A stretch of 64,000 nucleotides of DNA from Aestuariibaculum suncheonense (GCF_014596935.1 NZ_JACVXC010000001.1:1102117-1166116), one strand, 5' to 3'. Positions 39,148-49,178 are shown, counted from the first letter of the stretch. Numbers and translations are program-made. Notes: a model not told the origin generated them from the letters alone.

Positions 39148-41622
39148 ATGAAAATAACATCCTTAATCATAGGAGCATTAATTTTAATAATCGTTTTTAA
39201 TTGTCAAAGTGAGCCAGTAAAAGAGTTGGGTAGGCAGAGCTTGCTTTTTAATGACAATTGGCAATTTCAGCTAGTGAAAAATGATTCCTTAGTGCCAGAA
39301 ACCCTAGATTTTTCCGAATGGAAGCCTGTTCAATTACCACATGATTGGAGCATAGAAGGTGATATCTCAGTAGACAATCTTTCTGGACATTTTGGAGGCT
39401 ATTATCCTGGTGGAATAGGTTTTTATCAAAAAACTTTTGAATATGATTGTAATTGGAAAAATAGACTAATATCCATTACATTCGATGGCGTTTATAAAGA
39501 CAGTGAGGTTTGGATTAATGGGCATTATCTGGGTAAAAGACCAAATGGTTACATCGGTTTTACTTATGATTTAACACCCTATTTAAAGGAAGGAAGTAAT
39601 AATATTCGTTTGAAAGCTGATAATTCGAAACAACCAAATGCACGCTGGTATACGGGTAGCGGTATTTATAGGAATGTTTGGTTGAAGATAAAGGATAATA
39701 TATCCGTTATTGAAGATGGGACATATATTAACTCTAATAATATTACCACTAGCAATGCCAACATCAATATTGAATCAACTATTGGTAACATCAATTCCAA
39801 AGATGCATCTGTACATATTAGTTTAGAGGTTTTTGATATGGATAATCACTTGGTAGCTGAAAAAACTATACAAAGGGTATTATCCGCATCTGACACTATT
39901 GCCATAAAAGAGCATCTAATAATAGATAATCCTAGACTGTGGTCTCCAGAAACACCAAATTTATATTCGGCAGTTCAAAAAATCTCTCAAAACGGAAAAG
40001 TTTTAGATACATATAAAACCACTTTTGGAATTAGAAATATTCGATTTGATGCTGAAACTGGTTTTTGGTTGAATGGAGAAAATATAAAAATAAAAGGAGT
40101 TAATAATCATCAGGACGGTGGTGCCGTTGGTGCAGCTGTACCAGATGACGTTCTTAGGAGAAGATTGGAGATATTAAAGAATATGGGGTGTAATGCCATA
40201 AGAACAGCACATAATCCATTTTCCCCAGAGTTTTACCAGATGTGTGATGAAATGGGATTTATGGTTATGGATGAAGCCTTTGATGAATGGATTGCTTCTT
40301 GGCCTTGGGAAAATTACAAGAATAAGGGAAAAGTCCCTTTTGGATACCATCTTGAATTCGATAAATGGGCTAATAAGGATTTAAAAGATTTAATATTAAG
40401 GGATCGTAATCATCCATCAATTATTATGTGGAGCGTTGGTAATGAAATTCCGGATCAATGTTACCCTGAAGGGCCAAAGCGATTAAAACCACTTCTAGAT
40501 TTGGTACATAAATTAGATCCAACAAGACCTGTAACAGCAGGTTGCTGTTTTATGCATTTGGCTAATGATACAGGTTTTTCAAATTTACTAGATGTGGCAG
40601 GTTATAATGGTGGTGGCGGTTCTGTTTTTTATGAAAAAGACAAAGCAATTTATCCAGATAGAAAATTTATAGCTACAGAGATTCCACATTCATTTCAAAC
40701 ACGGGGTGTTTACAAAACACACACAGAAATGCGCAGCCCACAACAAGGTATTAATGTGCCTAATTTAACTAAGGAGGAAGTATTTCCGGAATTTTCTGAA
40801 TTTTATTCGTCGTCTTATGATAATTCTAGTGTGCGTATATCGGCACGCGACTCTTGGAGAAGAACAGATAGTTTACCTTACGTAGCAGGAGAATTTCGTT
40901 GGACGGGATTCGATTATTTAGGAGAAGGGATTAAAGGCTGGCCTTCAAGGTTATGGAATTTTGGAATTTTAGATCTCTGTGGTTTTCCTAAGGATACTTA
41001 TTATTTCTATAAAAGTCAATGGACTGATGACCCTATGGTTCATATGTTGCCACATTGGACTTGGCCAGGTAAGGAGGGTAAAATAATTCCAATATGGACA
41101 TATTCAAATTCCGATGAAGTAGAGTTATTTTTAAATGGAAAATCTCTAGGTGTTAAGTCTAATGCAGGTAAAATGAATTTATCATGGGATGTGCCCTATG
41201 TGCCGGGAGAATTAAAAGCTATTGCTAAAATTAAAGGAGAAGTAGTGGCTGAGCAGGTGTATAAAACATCAAAGTCACCGGTTCAAATAGAAATTTTAGT
41301 GGATAAAGATAAACTTTTGGCAGATGGATTGAGTTGTGCCCATCTCGAAGTGAATATTTTAGATGAAGACGGAAATTTTGTACCTTATGCAAATAATCTT
41401 TTAACGTTTCAAGTAGAAGGCCCGGCAATAAATTTAGGTTTAGAAAATGGAGATCCGTTAGATTTATCTTCAAACAAAATAAATAAAAGAAAAGTCTTTA
41501 ATGGTAAATGTTTAATGATTTTACAAACAACTAAACAGCCTGGAAATATTAAAGTTAAGGTGTCTTCACCAGATTTGAAATCAGAAGAAATATCAATTTT
41601 AAGTTTAGAATCGGTTTTATAA
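39148..41622 (+). CDS. GH2 beta-galactosidase/glucuronidase-type enzyme
   Basis: An 824-residue protein, probably a lipoprotein (IVFNC, Cys19, a weak lipobox). N-terminal jelly roll (~30-190: LFNDNWQFQL, LPHDWSIEGD, GGIGFYQKTF), immunoglobulin-like domain (~195-300), and TIM barrel (~305-600) with acid/base Glu433 (WSVGNEIPDQ) and a likely nucleophile Glu511 (FIATEIPHSF). DUF4982-type (VELFLNGKSLG) and another beta-domain follow. It differs clearly from the truncated GH2 at the left edge, so two GH2 activities exist. Exact sugar specificity is unresolved. It is the last plus-strand gene before a terminator shared with a convergent gene. Confidence 0.94.
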   Translation: MKITSLIIGALILIIVFNCQSEPVKELGRQSLLFNDNWQFQLVKNDSLVPETLDFSEWKPVQLPHDWSIEGDISVDNLSGHFGGYYPGGIGFYQKTFEYDCNWKNRLISITFDGVYKDSEVWINGHYLGKRPNGYIGFTYDLTPYLKEGSNNIRLKADNSKQPNARWYTGSGIYRNVWLKIKDNISVIEDGTYINSNNITTSNANINIESTIGNINSKDASVHISLEVFDMDNHLVAEKTIQRVLSASDTIAIKEHLIIDNPRLWSPETPNLYSAVQKISQNGKVLDTYKTTFGIRNIRFDAETGFWLNGENIKIKGVNNHQDGGAVGAAVPDDVLRRRLEILKNMGCNAIRTAHNPFSPEFYQMCDEMGFMVMDEAFDEWIASWPWENYKNKGKVPFGYHLEFDKWANKDLKDLILRDRNHPSIIMWSVGNEIPDQCYPEGPKRLKPLLDLVHKLDPTRPVTAGCCFMHLANDTGFSNLLDVAGYNGGGGSVFYEKDKAIYPDRKFIATEIPHSFQTRGVYKTHTEMRSPQQGINVPNLTKEEVFPEFSEFYSSSYDNSSVRISARDSWRRTDSLPYVAGEFRWTGFDYLGEGIKGWPSRLWNFGILDLCGFPKDTYYFYKSQWTDDPMVHMLPHWTWPGKEGKIIPIWTYSNSDEVELFLNGKSLGVKSNAGKMNLSWDVPYVPGELKAIAKIKGEVVAEQVYKTSKSPVQIEILVDKDKLLADGLSCAHLEVNILDEDGNFVPYANNLLTFQVEGPAINLGLENGDPLDLSSNKINKRKVFNGKCLMILQTTKQPGNIKVKVSSPDLKSEEISILSLESVL

Positions 41623-41793
41623 ATAAAAAAAGTTAGTTTTTAAAAGAAATAGTAGAGGTTGTTTTATCCTTCTAAAATTTATGTTTTTAAGTTTTAATGA
41701 AGAAATTAGTAATTTCCAATTTTAACATGTCCTAATTTTTAAGGTAGTCAACAAGCCTAAATAATAGCTCATTATACTTAATGATAATTTGTT

Positions 41794-41837
41794 AACAAGA
41801 AAGGTGGTTTCATAATTATAAAACCACCTTTCTTGTT
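41794..41837. terminator. Bidirectional terminator between convergent genes
   Basis: A perfect 17-bp stem (41794-41810 with 41821-41837) encloses a 10-nt loop (CATAATTATA). It is flanked by AACAAG/CTTGTT and T/A stretches on both sides, suited to ending transcription of the GH2 gene on the plus strand and the LamG gene on the minus strand, whose stop lies at 41905. Confidence 0.85.
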
Positions 41838-41904
41838 TTAGAGTTCATAGTCTTTTGTAAGACTATTTAGTGTGAAATTCTATTTAATTAGTTTAATCAA
41901 ACTA

Positions 41905-42915
41905 TTAATTTTTTAGATATCTTTTAGATATAAATCTGCCTTCGTCATCTCTTATTTTTACAATGTAAAGTCCTGAAGTTAAATTACTAGTATCAAATAA
42001 CATTTTATCAGGATTTTTCAAATCTACACTTTGTCCTAAAATATTAAATACTTCTACTTTTGCTATTTTTATATCTTCAGTAGTAATTAATTTAAAATTG
42101 TTTTTGGAGGAGTATAATTTTATTTGTGAGTTTAATATCGCATTGTCTTTTACACTCAAAACTTTTGTGCCGTTGTAATCAGCGATAGCTTCCTCTGAAG
42201 AAAGAACTTTAGTATAAACTTTAAAATCATCATATCTGCCTCCAGAGCTTTGCCCAAAGGTATTACCTAACCTAAATGTCTGATAAACTTTATCTATTAA
42301 ATTTCCATCCATGATTTCATTAGTTTCAACATAAAAAGCACCGTTTAAATATGCAGTTATTTTATCATTAACAGTATCAAAAGTAAAAACAAGATGGTTC
42401 CATTCGTCAACTACAAAATAAGGTTTAATGTAAACTCTACCATCATCAAAACCTGTTATGTATAGAGGAGAGCCTGGTTCAGAGTCGCTAAATTCTGTTG
42501 GATAAAAACCCGTATTGGTGGCCCAACCTTGATTTCTTTGGAAAAACAAAGCATTGCCACTGGCTTCTTCAAATTTTAATATCATACCATTACCTGCCCC
42601 ATTCCATTTGTACCAAAAGCTCATACTCCAATCTGTATTGTTAATAGGTAAACTGGCAATTTCTAAAAAATTCTTTTGATCAACTAACTGAAAAACGTTT
42701 CCTCGAATGGGGTCGCTTACAATACCTGCTGTAATTGGGTTTGCCCCATTTGGTGTAAAAGTAGCAGTGATTGGGGATGCCCCTTCTGAATATGTTTCAG
42801 TTCCAGAGGTATTAGCTTGGTCAAATTTAAAATACACATTTGGGGTAGGTTCTTGCGCTATTATAAGTGAAGGTATCGTTAATAAAGCACCTAGAATAAA
42901 AGTAATTTTTTTCAT
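41905..42915 (-). CDS. Secreted LamG/concanavalin-fold protein with T9SS sorting domain
   Basis: A 336-residue protein on the minus strand with signal peptide (MKKITFILGALLTIPSLIIA). About residues 25-250 form a LamG-3-type jelly roll: VYFKFDQAN, WSMSFWYKWNG, VVDEWNHLVFTFD, ITAYLNGAFY, RYDDFKVYTKVLSSEEA. Residues ~265-336 are a T9SS type A tail (VEVFNILGQSVD, LTSGLYIVKI, KRYLKN). No catalytic motif is seen. A glycan-binding surface protein is the most likely role. It is one of only two minus-strand genes, next to an AraC regulator that may control it. Confidence 0.85.
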   Translation of the reverse strand: MKKITFILGALLTIPSLIIAQEPTPNVYFKFDQANTSGTETYSEGASPITATFTPNGANPITAGIVSDPIRGNVFQLVDQKNFLEIASLPINNTDWSMSFWYKWNGAGNGMILKFEEASGNALFFQRNQGWATNTGFYPTEFSDSEPGSPLYITGFDDGRVYIKPYFVVDEWNHLVFTFDTVNDKITAYLNGAFYVETNEIMDGNLIDKVYQTFRLGNTFGQSSGGRYDDFKVYTKVLSSEEAIADYNGTKVLSVKDNAILNSQIKLYSSKNNFKLITTEDIKIAKVEVFNILGQSVDLKNPDKMLFDTSNLTSGLYIVKIRDDEGRFISKRYLKN

Positions 42916-43275
42916 AATTTATGTCTATTTAGTTATTGCTCTAAACTAAATAATTAGCATTCAAAATAAATGGATTAAGGTATCTGTAATATGGATTAAA
43001 TTACTTTTGGCTTGTCTGATGTCTTGATTTTTAAATAGATGGAGGTGTTAAAAGTGATAGTGCGATATTGTTAAGGCTAGTTTAGAGTAGAGAATGGAAA
43101 GCAAAATATGTTATATAATTTTATTTTATTATTACATAAATAGAAGAGAACATAAGTTAATATGATCAGAATAATTATAAAATTTCAAACAGTGCAGAAG
43201 TTGGACACATTCAACCATAAAGCATGATGTAAGTCTTTTCTTTTGTAATAAAGAATTTTATGGGATGTATAATAC
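42916..43275 (-). other. Intergenic region between LamG protein and AraC regulator genes
   Basis: This 360-nt gap must hold the promoter of the LamG gene and the end of the AraC transcript, both on the minus strand. No convincing gene, hairpin with T-run, or consensus promoter was found. Confidence 0.4.
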
Positions 43276-44163
43276 TTATTTGCTCAAATTTTGTTTATAA
43301 CTTCTTGGTGATTTACCCATGAAATTTTTAAATATCCGCGAAAAATATAATGGATCCTCAAAGCCTACTTTGAAACTTATTTCTTTTATGCTCAGTTCAG
43401 TATAGTTTAAGTATTCACATGCCTTTTGGGTCTTTTTTAAGTTGAAAAAGACTAAAACAGGATAGCCTGTTTTGAGTTTGAATTTTGAGTGAATATAAGA
43501 TTTTGAGTAGTTAAATTTTTCAGAAAGTTCATCAAGAGTAATTTTTCTTTCTAGATTATTGGCTAGATAATCTTTAATTGAATTAACTAAAGTATCGCTA
43601 TTATCTGAATTTAATTTGGAATCGAAATCATGATATATAAATGAGCTTATAAAATTTAAACTCAAAAGATTCGCATATTCAATATAGCTGTCGAGGTAGT
43701 TATTATCATATAAATTAAATATTTTATTAAACTGTTCAATTCGTTTAGTTGTAAAAGGTATGTTTTTATAATTGTAAGAGTGTGTTGTAGAATACCTTTT
43801 GTATAATTCTTCTGCTAAAGGGCCTTTGAAATGAAACCAATAAATACTCCAAGGGTCATTATCATTGGCTTTATATTCATGGCTAGTATGAATAGGAATG
43901 ATGAAAAATTGATTTGGTAATATCTCAGTCTTTATGTTTTTAAGGCGAATTATTCCTTTTCCTTTGGTGCAGTAAATAAAAATAAATTCATTAGCTCCTT
44001 TTTTTCTAATACGTTCATGATGGTGGGCATTAGGATAGTAGCCTAAATCACTAACATAAAAATTTTGAGAGATTTTATTTTCTTTAATTTTTTTAATGAT
44101 ATCTTTTGGTAGAGCTATCATTTTTTGTCCAAGAAAACCTTCTTTAATAGTGTTATTATCCAT
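43276..44163 (-). CDS. AraC-family transcriptional regulator
   Basis: A 295-residue cytoplasmic protein. The N-terminal part (~30-130) has an AraC-type cupin arm (KKGANEFIFIYCTKGKGIIRL with gaps, LPNQFFIIPIHTSHEY, WSIYWFHFKG), the usual sugar-sensing domain. The C-terminal ~195-292 has two helix-turn-helix motifs (ITLDELSEKFNYSKSYIHSKF; LSIKEISFKVGFEDPLYFSRIF). It is transcribed away from the PQQ dehydrogenase gene, and the 520-nt gap between them probably carries regulatory sites. It probably responds to a monosaccharide or small oligosaccharide and adds a second layer of control besides the HTCS. Confidence 0.95.
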   Translation of the reverse strand: MDNNTIKEGFLGQKMIALPKDIIKKIKENKISQNFYVSDLGYYPNAHHHERIRKKGANEFIFIYCTKGKGIIRLKNIKTEILPNQFFIIPIHTSHEYKANDNDPWSIYWFHFKGPLAEELYKRYSTTHSYNYKNIPFTTKRIEQFNKIFNLYDNNYLDSYIEYANLLSLNFISSFIYHDFDSKLNSDNSDTLVNSIKDYLANNLERKITLDELSEKFNYSKSYIHSKFKLKTGYPVLVFFNLKKTQKACEYLNYTELSIKEISFKVGFEDPLYFSRIFKNFMGKSPRSYKQNLSK

Positions 44164-44683
44164 ATGTACTGTTGTAATGTCTATTTGTTTTGATGGTTTA
44201 GTTGTTAAATTTGATATTTAATCACACAAAAATAAGATATATACCAATTTTAATGATTTTTATGCGTTAAAATATTCAAATTGCTAAAAATGTTTAAAAT
44301 TAGGTATTATAAACTCCTTGAAACATAGGATTTAGGTTAATCGTGTGATAAATACTAATCTTAAAGTAGAGATGTTTACTAATTAACGGATTAAAATGCA
44401 TATAATAAATATTGGTATTTACTTTTAAACAGTCTGACATTGACACAAGTATTTTGAGGATTATTATAAAAGTTAATTTTGAAAGCTGATTTCTTCTTTA
44501 GAATGAAGAAATACATTGGTGCAGGAGTCTCATGAAATATAAGATTAAGGAAGAGATGGTCAAAATTGTAAGTAGTAAACCTTTAAAGGAAATGTAAATA
44601 ATTTGTTAAAATAAATTAATTTAATTATACCAATAACGTACTAAAAAAATGAAATTAACAGGATACTTAAAGCCCATTTATTT
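44164..44683 (+). other. Divergent promoter region between AraC and PQQ dehydrogenase genes
   Basis: This 520-nt gap separates divergent genes, so it should hold two promoters. An 8-bp inverted repeat ATTTCTTC/GAAGAAAT is at 44489-44496/44505-44512. No ORF or consensus promoter is clear. Confidence 0.45.
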
Positions 44684-45976
44684 ATGAAATCATATCTGTT
44701 AGTTGCAGTGATACTCTTTGTAGTTTTCTTCAATAGTTGTAACAATTATTCTAAACAAGATGTGTTTCATGGTCTTAATTTAGACCCTGTCAACGATAGT
44801 TTGACCCTGCCAGGTAATTTTGGTTTGGTAGTTGTTTCAGAAGGTGTTGGTAAAGCTAGGCATATTTACGTAAGAGATAACGGGGATATTTATGTCAATC
44901 TTGAATCAAAAGTTGAAGACAGTAGTCTGGTGGCATTAAGGGATACTAATGGCGACGGATGGGCTGAAGATGTTAAATATTTTGATAATTACAGAGGTAC
45001 AGGGATTGCTATTGATGGAAACTATTTGTATGCTTCTTCTCGAACCGAAGTGTTTCGCTATACCTTCGATGGAAATGAATTACTTCCTAACTTGAATAAA
45101 GATACTCTTATTTCAGGTTTTGAAGCAAAAAGTAACCATCATCCCAAGGGATTCACATTTGATAAATTAGGACATATATATGTTAATGTAGGTTCACCGT
45201 CCAATGCTTGTATGGAACAGTTTAGAACACCAAATTCTCTTGGTAAAGACCCTTGTCCTGAACTGGAATTTAATGCTGGTATTTGGAAATTCAATAAAAA
45301 TAAAATTAATCAAACCCAACAGATCGATGGGATAAAATATGCAACAGGAATAAGAAATGCCATGGCCTTAGATTGGAGTGAAGCCAACGGCGGTTTATAT
45401 GCTATATCACATGGTAGAGATCAATTAAACACATTGTGGCCAGGTCAATGGACTGATGAAGAAAACGCCGAGTTACCTTCGGAAGAATTTTTTAAGGTGG
45501 ATGAAGGCGACGATTTTGGATGGCCATATTGTTATCATGATAGATTTCAAAACAAAAAAGTGTTGGCACCCGAGTATGGTGGAGATGGTAAGATTATAGG
45601 GCGTTGTGAAGATGTGAAAGAGCCTTTAATTGGTTTTCCAGCCCATTGGGCTCCAATGGATTTATTGTTTTACACAGGAGATATGTTTCCGGAGCGTTAT
45701 AAAAATGGTGCGTTTATAGCATTTCATGGATCTTGGAATAGAGCGCCTCTCGAGCAGAAAGGACACCGCGTTGTTTTCGTGCCATTTAAAGATGGTAAAT
45801 TAGCTACAGACAAATGGGAAGATTTTGCCGTAGGTTTTCCTCATACAGAACATGTTACCGGAAGCAGTCGCCCAAAATACAGACCAATTGGACTGGCGCA
45901 AGGACCAGATGGCTCTTTGTATATTGCTGACTCTAGAGTAGGTAAGATATGGAGAATTATCTATATGGGTAAATAA
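44684..45976 (+). CDS. PQQ-type sugar/sorbosone dehydrogenase-like lipoprotein
   Basis: A 430-residue lipoprotein (FFNSC, about Cys19). The rest is a six-bladed propeller like soluble glucose/sorbosone dehydrogenases (PQQ-binding): DTNGDGWAEDV, GIAIDGNYLYAS, NHHPKGFTFDKLGHIYVNVG, YATGIRNAMALDWSE, EGDDFGWPYCYHD, GAFIAFHGSWNRAP and PDGSLYIADSRVGKIWRI. Such proteins oxidise aldoses or related carbohydrates at the periplasmic face and pass electrons to a cytochrome. The next gene, 25 nt on, is a c-type cytochrome, which supports a redox pair. The actual substrate and whether PQQ is made by this organism are unknown. Confidence 0.88.
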   Translation: MKSYLLVAVILFVVFFNSCNNYSKQDVFHGLNLDPVNDSLTLPGNFGLVVVSEGVGKARHIYVRDNGDIYVNLESKVEDSSLVALRDTNGDGWAEDVKYFDNYRGTGIAIDGNYLYASSRTEVFRYTFDGNELLPNLNKDTLISGFEAKSNHHPKGFTFDKLGHIYVNVGSPSNACMEQFRTPNSLGKDPCPELEFNAGIWKFNKNKINQTQQIDGIKYATGIRNAMALDWSEANGGLYAISHGRDQLNTLWPGQWTDEENAELPSEEFFKVDEGDDFGWPYCYHDRFQNKKVLAPEYGGDGKIIGRCEDVKEPLIGFPAHWAPMDLLFYTGDMFPERYKNGAFIAFHGSWNRAPLEQKGHRVVFVPFKDGKLATDKWEDFAVGFPHTEHVTGSSRPKYRPIGLAQGPDGSLYIADSRVGKIWRIIYMGK

Positions 45977-46001
45977 TAAAGTTCTATAATATAGGTAATC
46001 G

Positions 46002-46478
46002 ATGAAATTATTTTTAAGAAATACAAGGTGTAGGATATTGTGTATGGGATTTGTTATGTTTTTCATAGCGGGATGTAGAAATGAGAATTCAAAAATACAT
46101 TCAACAGATATAACTGTTGAGAAAAAAAACGCTAAAATAGAAACTCCTGAATATTTAGAAGGCAAAAAATATTTTAATCAGTATTGCATGGCATGCCACA
46201 TGCAAGATGGTATGGGGGTGCCAGGAATGAATCCGCCTTTGGTAAAAACATCTTGGGTTTTAGGAGATAAAGCGAGATTAATAGGTGTAGTGTTAAATGG
46301 TTTAAGTGGTGATATTGAGATAAATGGAGAGCTGTACAGTAATTCGATGGGGTCTTTTGCAACACTTGAAGATAAGGAAATAGCACTGGTTTTGTCATAT
46401 GTAAGGCAAAGTTTTGGTAATGATGCTGGGCCTGTAACACAAGAAGAAGTTGCTAAAGTTAGGGCTTCAATCAAATAA
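46002..46478 (+). CDS. c-type cytochrome lipoprotein
   Basis: A 158-residue protein with a lipoprotein-type signal (FIAGC). One haem-binding site Cys62-x-x-Cys65-His66 (YCMACHMQDGMGVPGMNPPL) and a C-terminal helix after a likely axial Met in NSMGSF make it a class I cytochrome c. It lies 25 nt after the dehydrogenase gene and is the obvious electron acceptor for it, feeding the respiratory chain. ALVLSYVRQSFGN near the end is typical of small cytochrome subunits fused or paired with sugar dehydrogenases. Confidence 0.94.
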   Translation: MKLFLRNTRCRILCMGFVMFFIAGCRNENSKIHSTDITVEKKNAKIETPEYLEGKKYFNQYCMACHMQDGMGVPGMNPPLVKTSWVLGDKARLIGVVLNGLSGDIEINGELYSNSMGSFATLEDKEIALVLSYVRQSFGNDAGPVTQEEVAKVRASIK

Positions 46479-47234
46479 AATATTGTATAAATTAGGTTAA
46501 TTAAATTTTTTTTATTCGTATTTGCAGGATATAATTTCTTCAAATATTTATAATTTAATTGTGTGATGGTCTTGACTTAAAGGATTCAAACCATTAAAAA
46601 TGGGAGATGTAATTATTATAGTCTTGGCATTTATTTCCTATTGTTAAATTGTAGGATTATTTTTCTATCACTAAGGTTACTCGCAATTCTACTGGTTGAA
46701 ATCTCAAGAAGTTGAAAGAACCAGAAGTTATAGTATTAGTTTCAGTCTATGCATGAACCAAAGTTTTGTGAATAGCTTCATTAATATAACTACAATATGC
46801 TTTTTTTAGATTAACTAATTAATTAATTAATTAATAGAGTTTTAATTTTAAAATATTGATAAAGAAATATTATTGTCTATGTTTTAAGTTTTTGTGTCCA
46901 TTTTTTTTGTTTAAGATTAAGTTAGGTTTGTAAATGTTATTACAGATTAAACACTTTTATAACGAGTGTTTATTGGGAGGTATGTGTTTCCTATATTAAT
47001 TTTTCCAGCCATAATCCAAGTTTTTTTATGATTTGAAAGTAGGCTAGAAAATGTACTAAAGCGTTTATTGTAAAGTTGATTCCGTAATAAGCATTAAATC
47101 ATTTGGAACTGAAAATAATAGTTCCTCTCAAAATTTTATTAATGAATAAAAGAATAAATAATGAATAGAAATATGTCATAATTTTTTTTAACTGAAACTA
47201 AACCAACTAAATAACTAATTAAAACATCAAACTA
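46479..47234 (+). other. Long intergenic region before the GH43-like/T9SS gene
   Basis: No credible gene in 756 nt. A TAAT-repeat tract lies near 46811-46834. A 7-bp inverted repeat AAACACT (46949-46955) / AGTGTTT (46965-46971) could be an operator or a weak hairpin. A leader (AACTAATTAAAAC) close to that of the first susC sits just before the next gene. Confidence 0.4.
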
Positions 47235-49178
47235 ATGAAAGTCATATTAACTTTCCTGTTTTGTATGCTCTTACAAATTGTAAATTCCCAAGTGCAGTCA
47301 ATAAAAAATGGAATTTCTTGGAAAGACACAGATGGTAATCGAATACAAGCGCATGGTGCCAGTATTATAAAGCATAATGGTTTGTATTATATGATAGGCG
47401 AAGATCGGTCTAACCAATTCATATTTAAAGGTGTGAATTTATATTCATCTTCAGATTTAATGAATTGGGAATTCAGAAACAATATAATTGATGAAAACAC
47501 CAACAGTCATTTAAAAGATCGATTACGTATTACCGAACGTCCATGTATAATATATAATCAAGCGACGAATAAATTTGTAGTTTGGATAAAATATCAAAAT
47601 GCCCAATATACAAATAACAAGGTGGGTATTTTTACCTCTAGTACGATTGATGGAAAATATACTTATATAAAAGAGTTTTTTCCAGATGGTTATGATTCAA
47701 ATGATGGGAACTTGTTTCAGGATACCGATGGTAAAGCCTATTATATATCTACAAATAAAGCTAACGGTAGCCTCAATCTTTACACACTTTCTTCTGATTA
47801 TTTAGATGTTGTAGACAGCACAATTTTGTTTCCTGGAGAAAATAAAGAAGCTCCAGTGATTTTCAAAAAAGATAATCTTTATTACATGTTGAGTTCAACT
47901 AAAACGGGTTGGGATCCTAATCAAATGCGTTTTAGTACTTCCACTTCTTTAAAAAGCGGGTGGTCAGCCTGGCAACTAGTGGGTAACAAAATAACGTTTG
48001 ATTCTCAACCTACAGATGTAATAAAATTAACAGGTACAAACGGTACTAACTTTTATTATGTTGGGGATCGCTGGAAAGATTTGGGGCTTCGGGAATCTAA
48101 GATTGTTATGTTTCCTTTGAATGTAAATAATGGAAGTCTGAGTATGAATTATGTAAAGGAGTTTAAAATTGATTTAAGTACTAGTGACTGGATAGAATAT
48201 GATGATAATGTTTATGTTCCGCAGGAAAATTGGAGTTTGGTTTCTGTTTCTAGTCAGGAATTGACGGGATCTTATATGGCGGTTAATGCTTTTGACGGAG
48301 ATGATAATACAATGTGGCATACAAAATGGAGTGGAGGAGCAGATGCTCAACCGCACGAAATTGTTATCAATTTGGGAGCAAATTATGATGTTTCAGGATT
48401 CAGTTATGTGCCACGAAAAGACTCTAGCTTGAATGGAATTGTTAGAGACTTTCAACTATTTTTTAGTACAGATGGAATTAATTGGGGAGCACCGACAGCC
48501 TCTGGATGGTTAGGTTATAACACAGATGTATTTTTTGAGACAACTCAAGCACATTACATGAAATTTGTTAGTTATTCCGATTTTAATGGGACAAATTATA
48601 CTTCTGCAGCTGAGTTGAAATTAATGATGAATAATGAATTTGAAAGCGGAGGAATAAATTCATATGTTAATGTAGACAGCCAAGGATGGTATACAGGAAC
48701 AAACATTAATGTTAATATTGGCAGCCGTGTGGAATTTGGACCCCAGGCTTGGGATTTCAACGGAGGTCAAACCCAATTTTACGGTTTTTTTAGTTGGTAT
48801 GGACCAAGCAATTATCACTCAACGGAAAGAGCTCCTATTATTGATAATATCCAAGCTAATCAATTAGGAGAGTATACGGTATACTATCTAGATGATCGTT
48901 TTTCCATGCAAAAGAAAACACTAAATATAAGAACAAATTCTCTTTCAACTGATGATGATAAAATTAATAGTAATGCTAACTATTTGTACCCTAATCCAGT
49001 AAGAGGGGGCATTTTAAATATCGGAAACTCTGCTATTGATACAAGTTATAGCGTTTATGATATTTCGGGAAAATTGTTAAACAAGAATAGAGGGAATACT
49101 ATAGATGTATCATTGCTTAGACCAGGATATTACATTGCTGTTATAAATGGTAAAGGCTACAAGTTTATCAAAAACTAA
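47235..49178 (+). CDS. Secreted GH43-like protein with F5/8C and T9SS domains
   Basis: A 647-residue secreted protein (signal to NSQ). Residues ~25-320 form a GH43-like propeller of the AHGASIIKHNGLYYMIGE type, with LYSSSDLMNWE, ITERPCIIYN, DGNLFQDTDGKAYYIS and EAPVIFKKDNLYYMLSS; the Glu in EAP is the likely acid, while the usual N-terminal base Asp is not seen, as in GH43 subfamilies close to exo-beta-1,3-galactanases. An F5/8C domain is at ~335-465 (NAFDGDDNTMWHTKWSG), a further beta-domain at ~475-570, and a T9SS tail closes it (YLYPNPVRGG to GYKFIKN). Probable target: galactose- or arabinose-bearing side chains at the cell surface. Confidence 0.85.
   Translation: MKVILTFLFCMLLQIVNSQVQSIKNGISWKDTDGNRIQAHGASIIKHNGLYYMIGEDRSNQFIFKGVNLYSSSDLMNWEFRNNIIDENTNSHLKDRLRITERPCIIYNQATNKFVVWIKYQNAQYTNNKVGIFTSSTIDGKYTYIKEFFPDGYDSNDGNLFQDTDGKAYYISTNKANGSLNLYTLSSDYLDVVDSTILFPGENKEAPVIFKKDNLYYMLSSTKTGWDPNQMRFSTSTSLKSGWSAWQLVGNKITFDSQPTDVIKLTGTNGTNFYYVGDRWKDLGLRESKIVMFPLNVNNGSLSMNYVKEFKIDLSTSDWIEYDDNVYVPQENWSLVSVSSQELTGSYMAVNAFDGDDNTMWHTKWSGGADAQPHEIVINLGANYDVSGFSYVPRKDSSLNGIVRDFQLFFSTDGINWGAPTASGWLGYNTDVFFETTQAHYMKFVSYSDFNGTNYTSAAELKLMMNNEFESGGINSYVNVDSQGWYTGTNINVNIGSRVEFGPQAWDFNGGQTQFYGFFSWYGPSNYHSTERAPIIDNIQANQLGEYTVYYLDDRFSMQKKTLNIRTNSLSTDDDKINSNANYLYPNPVRGGILNIGNSAIDTSYSVYDISGKLLNKNRGNTIDVSLLRPGYYIAVINGKGYKFIKN

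Noticed and set aside
46811..46834. TAAT tandem tract as a possible replication or CRISPR-like repeat
   Set aside because: A simple low-complexity run in AT-rich DNA with no spacers or flanking repeats.
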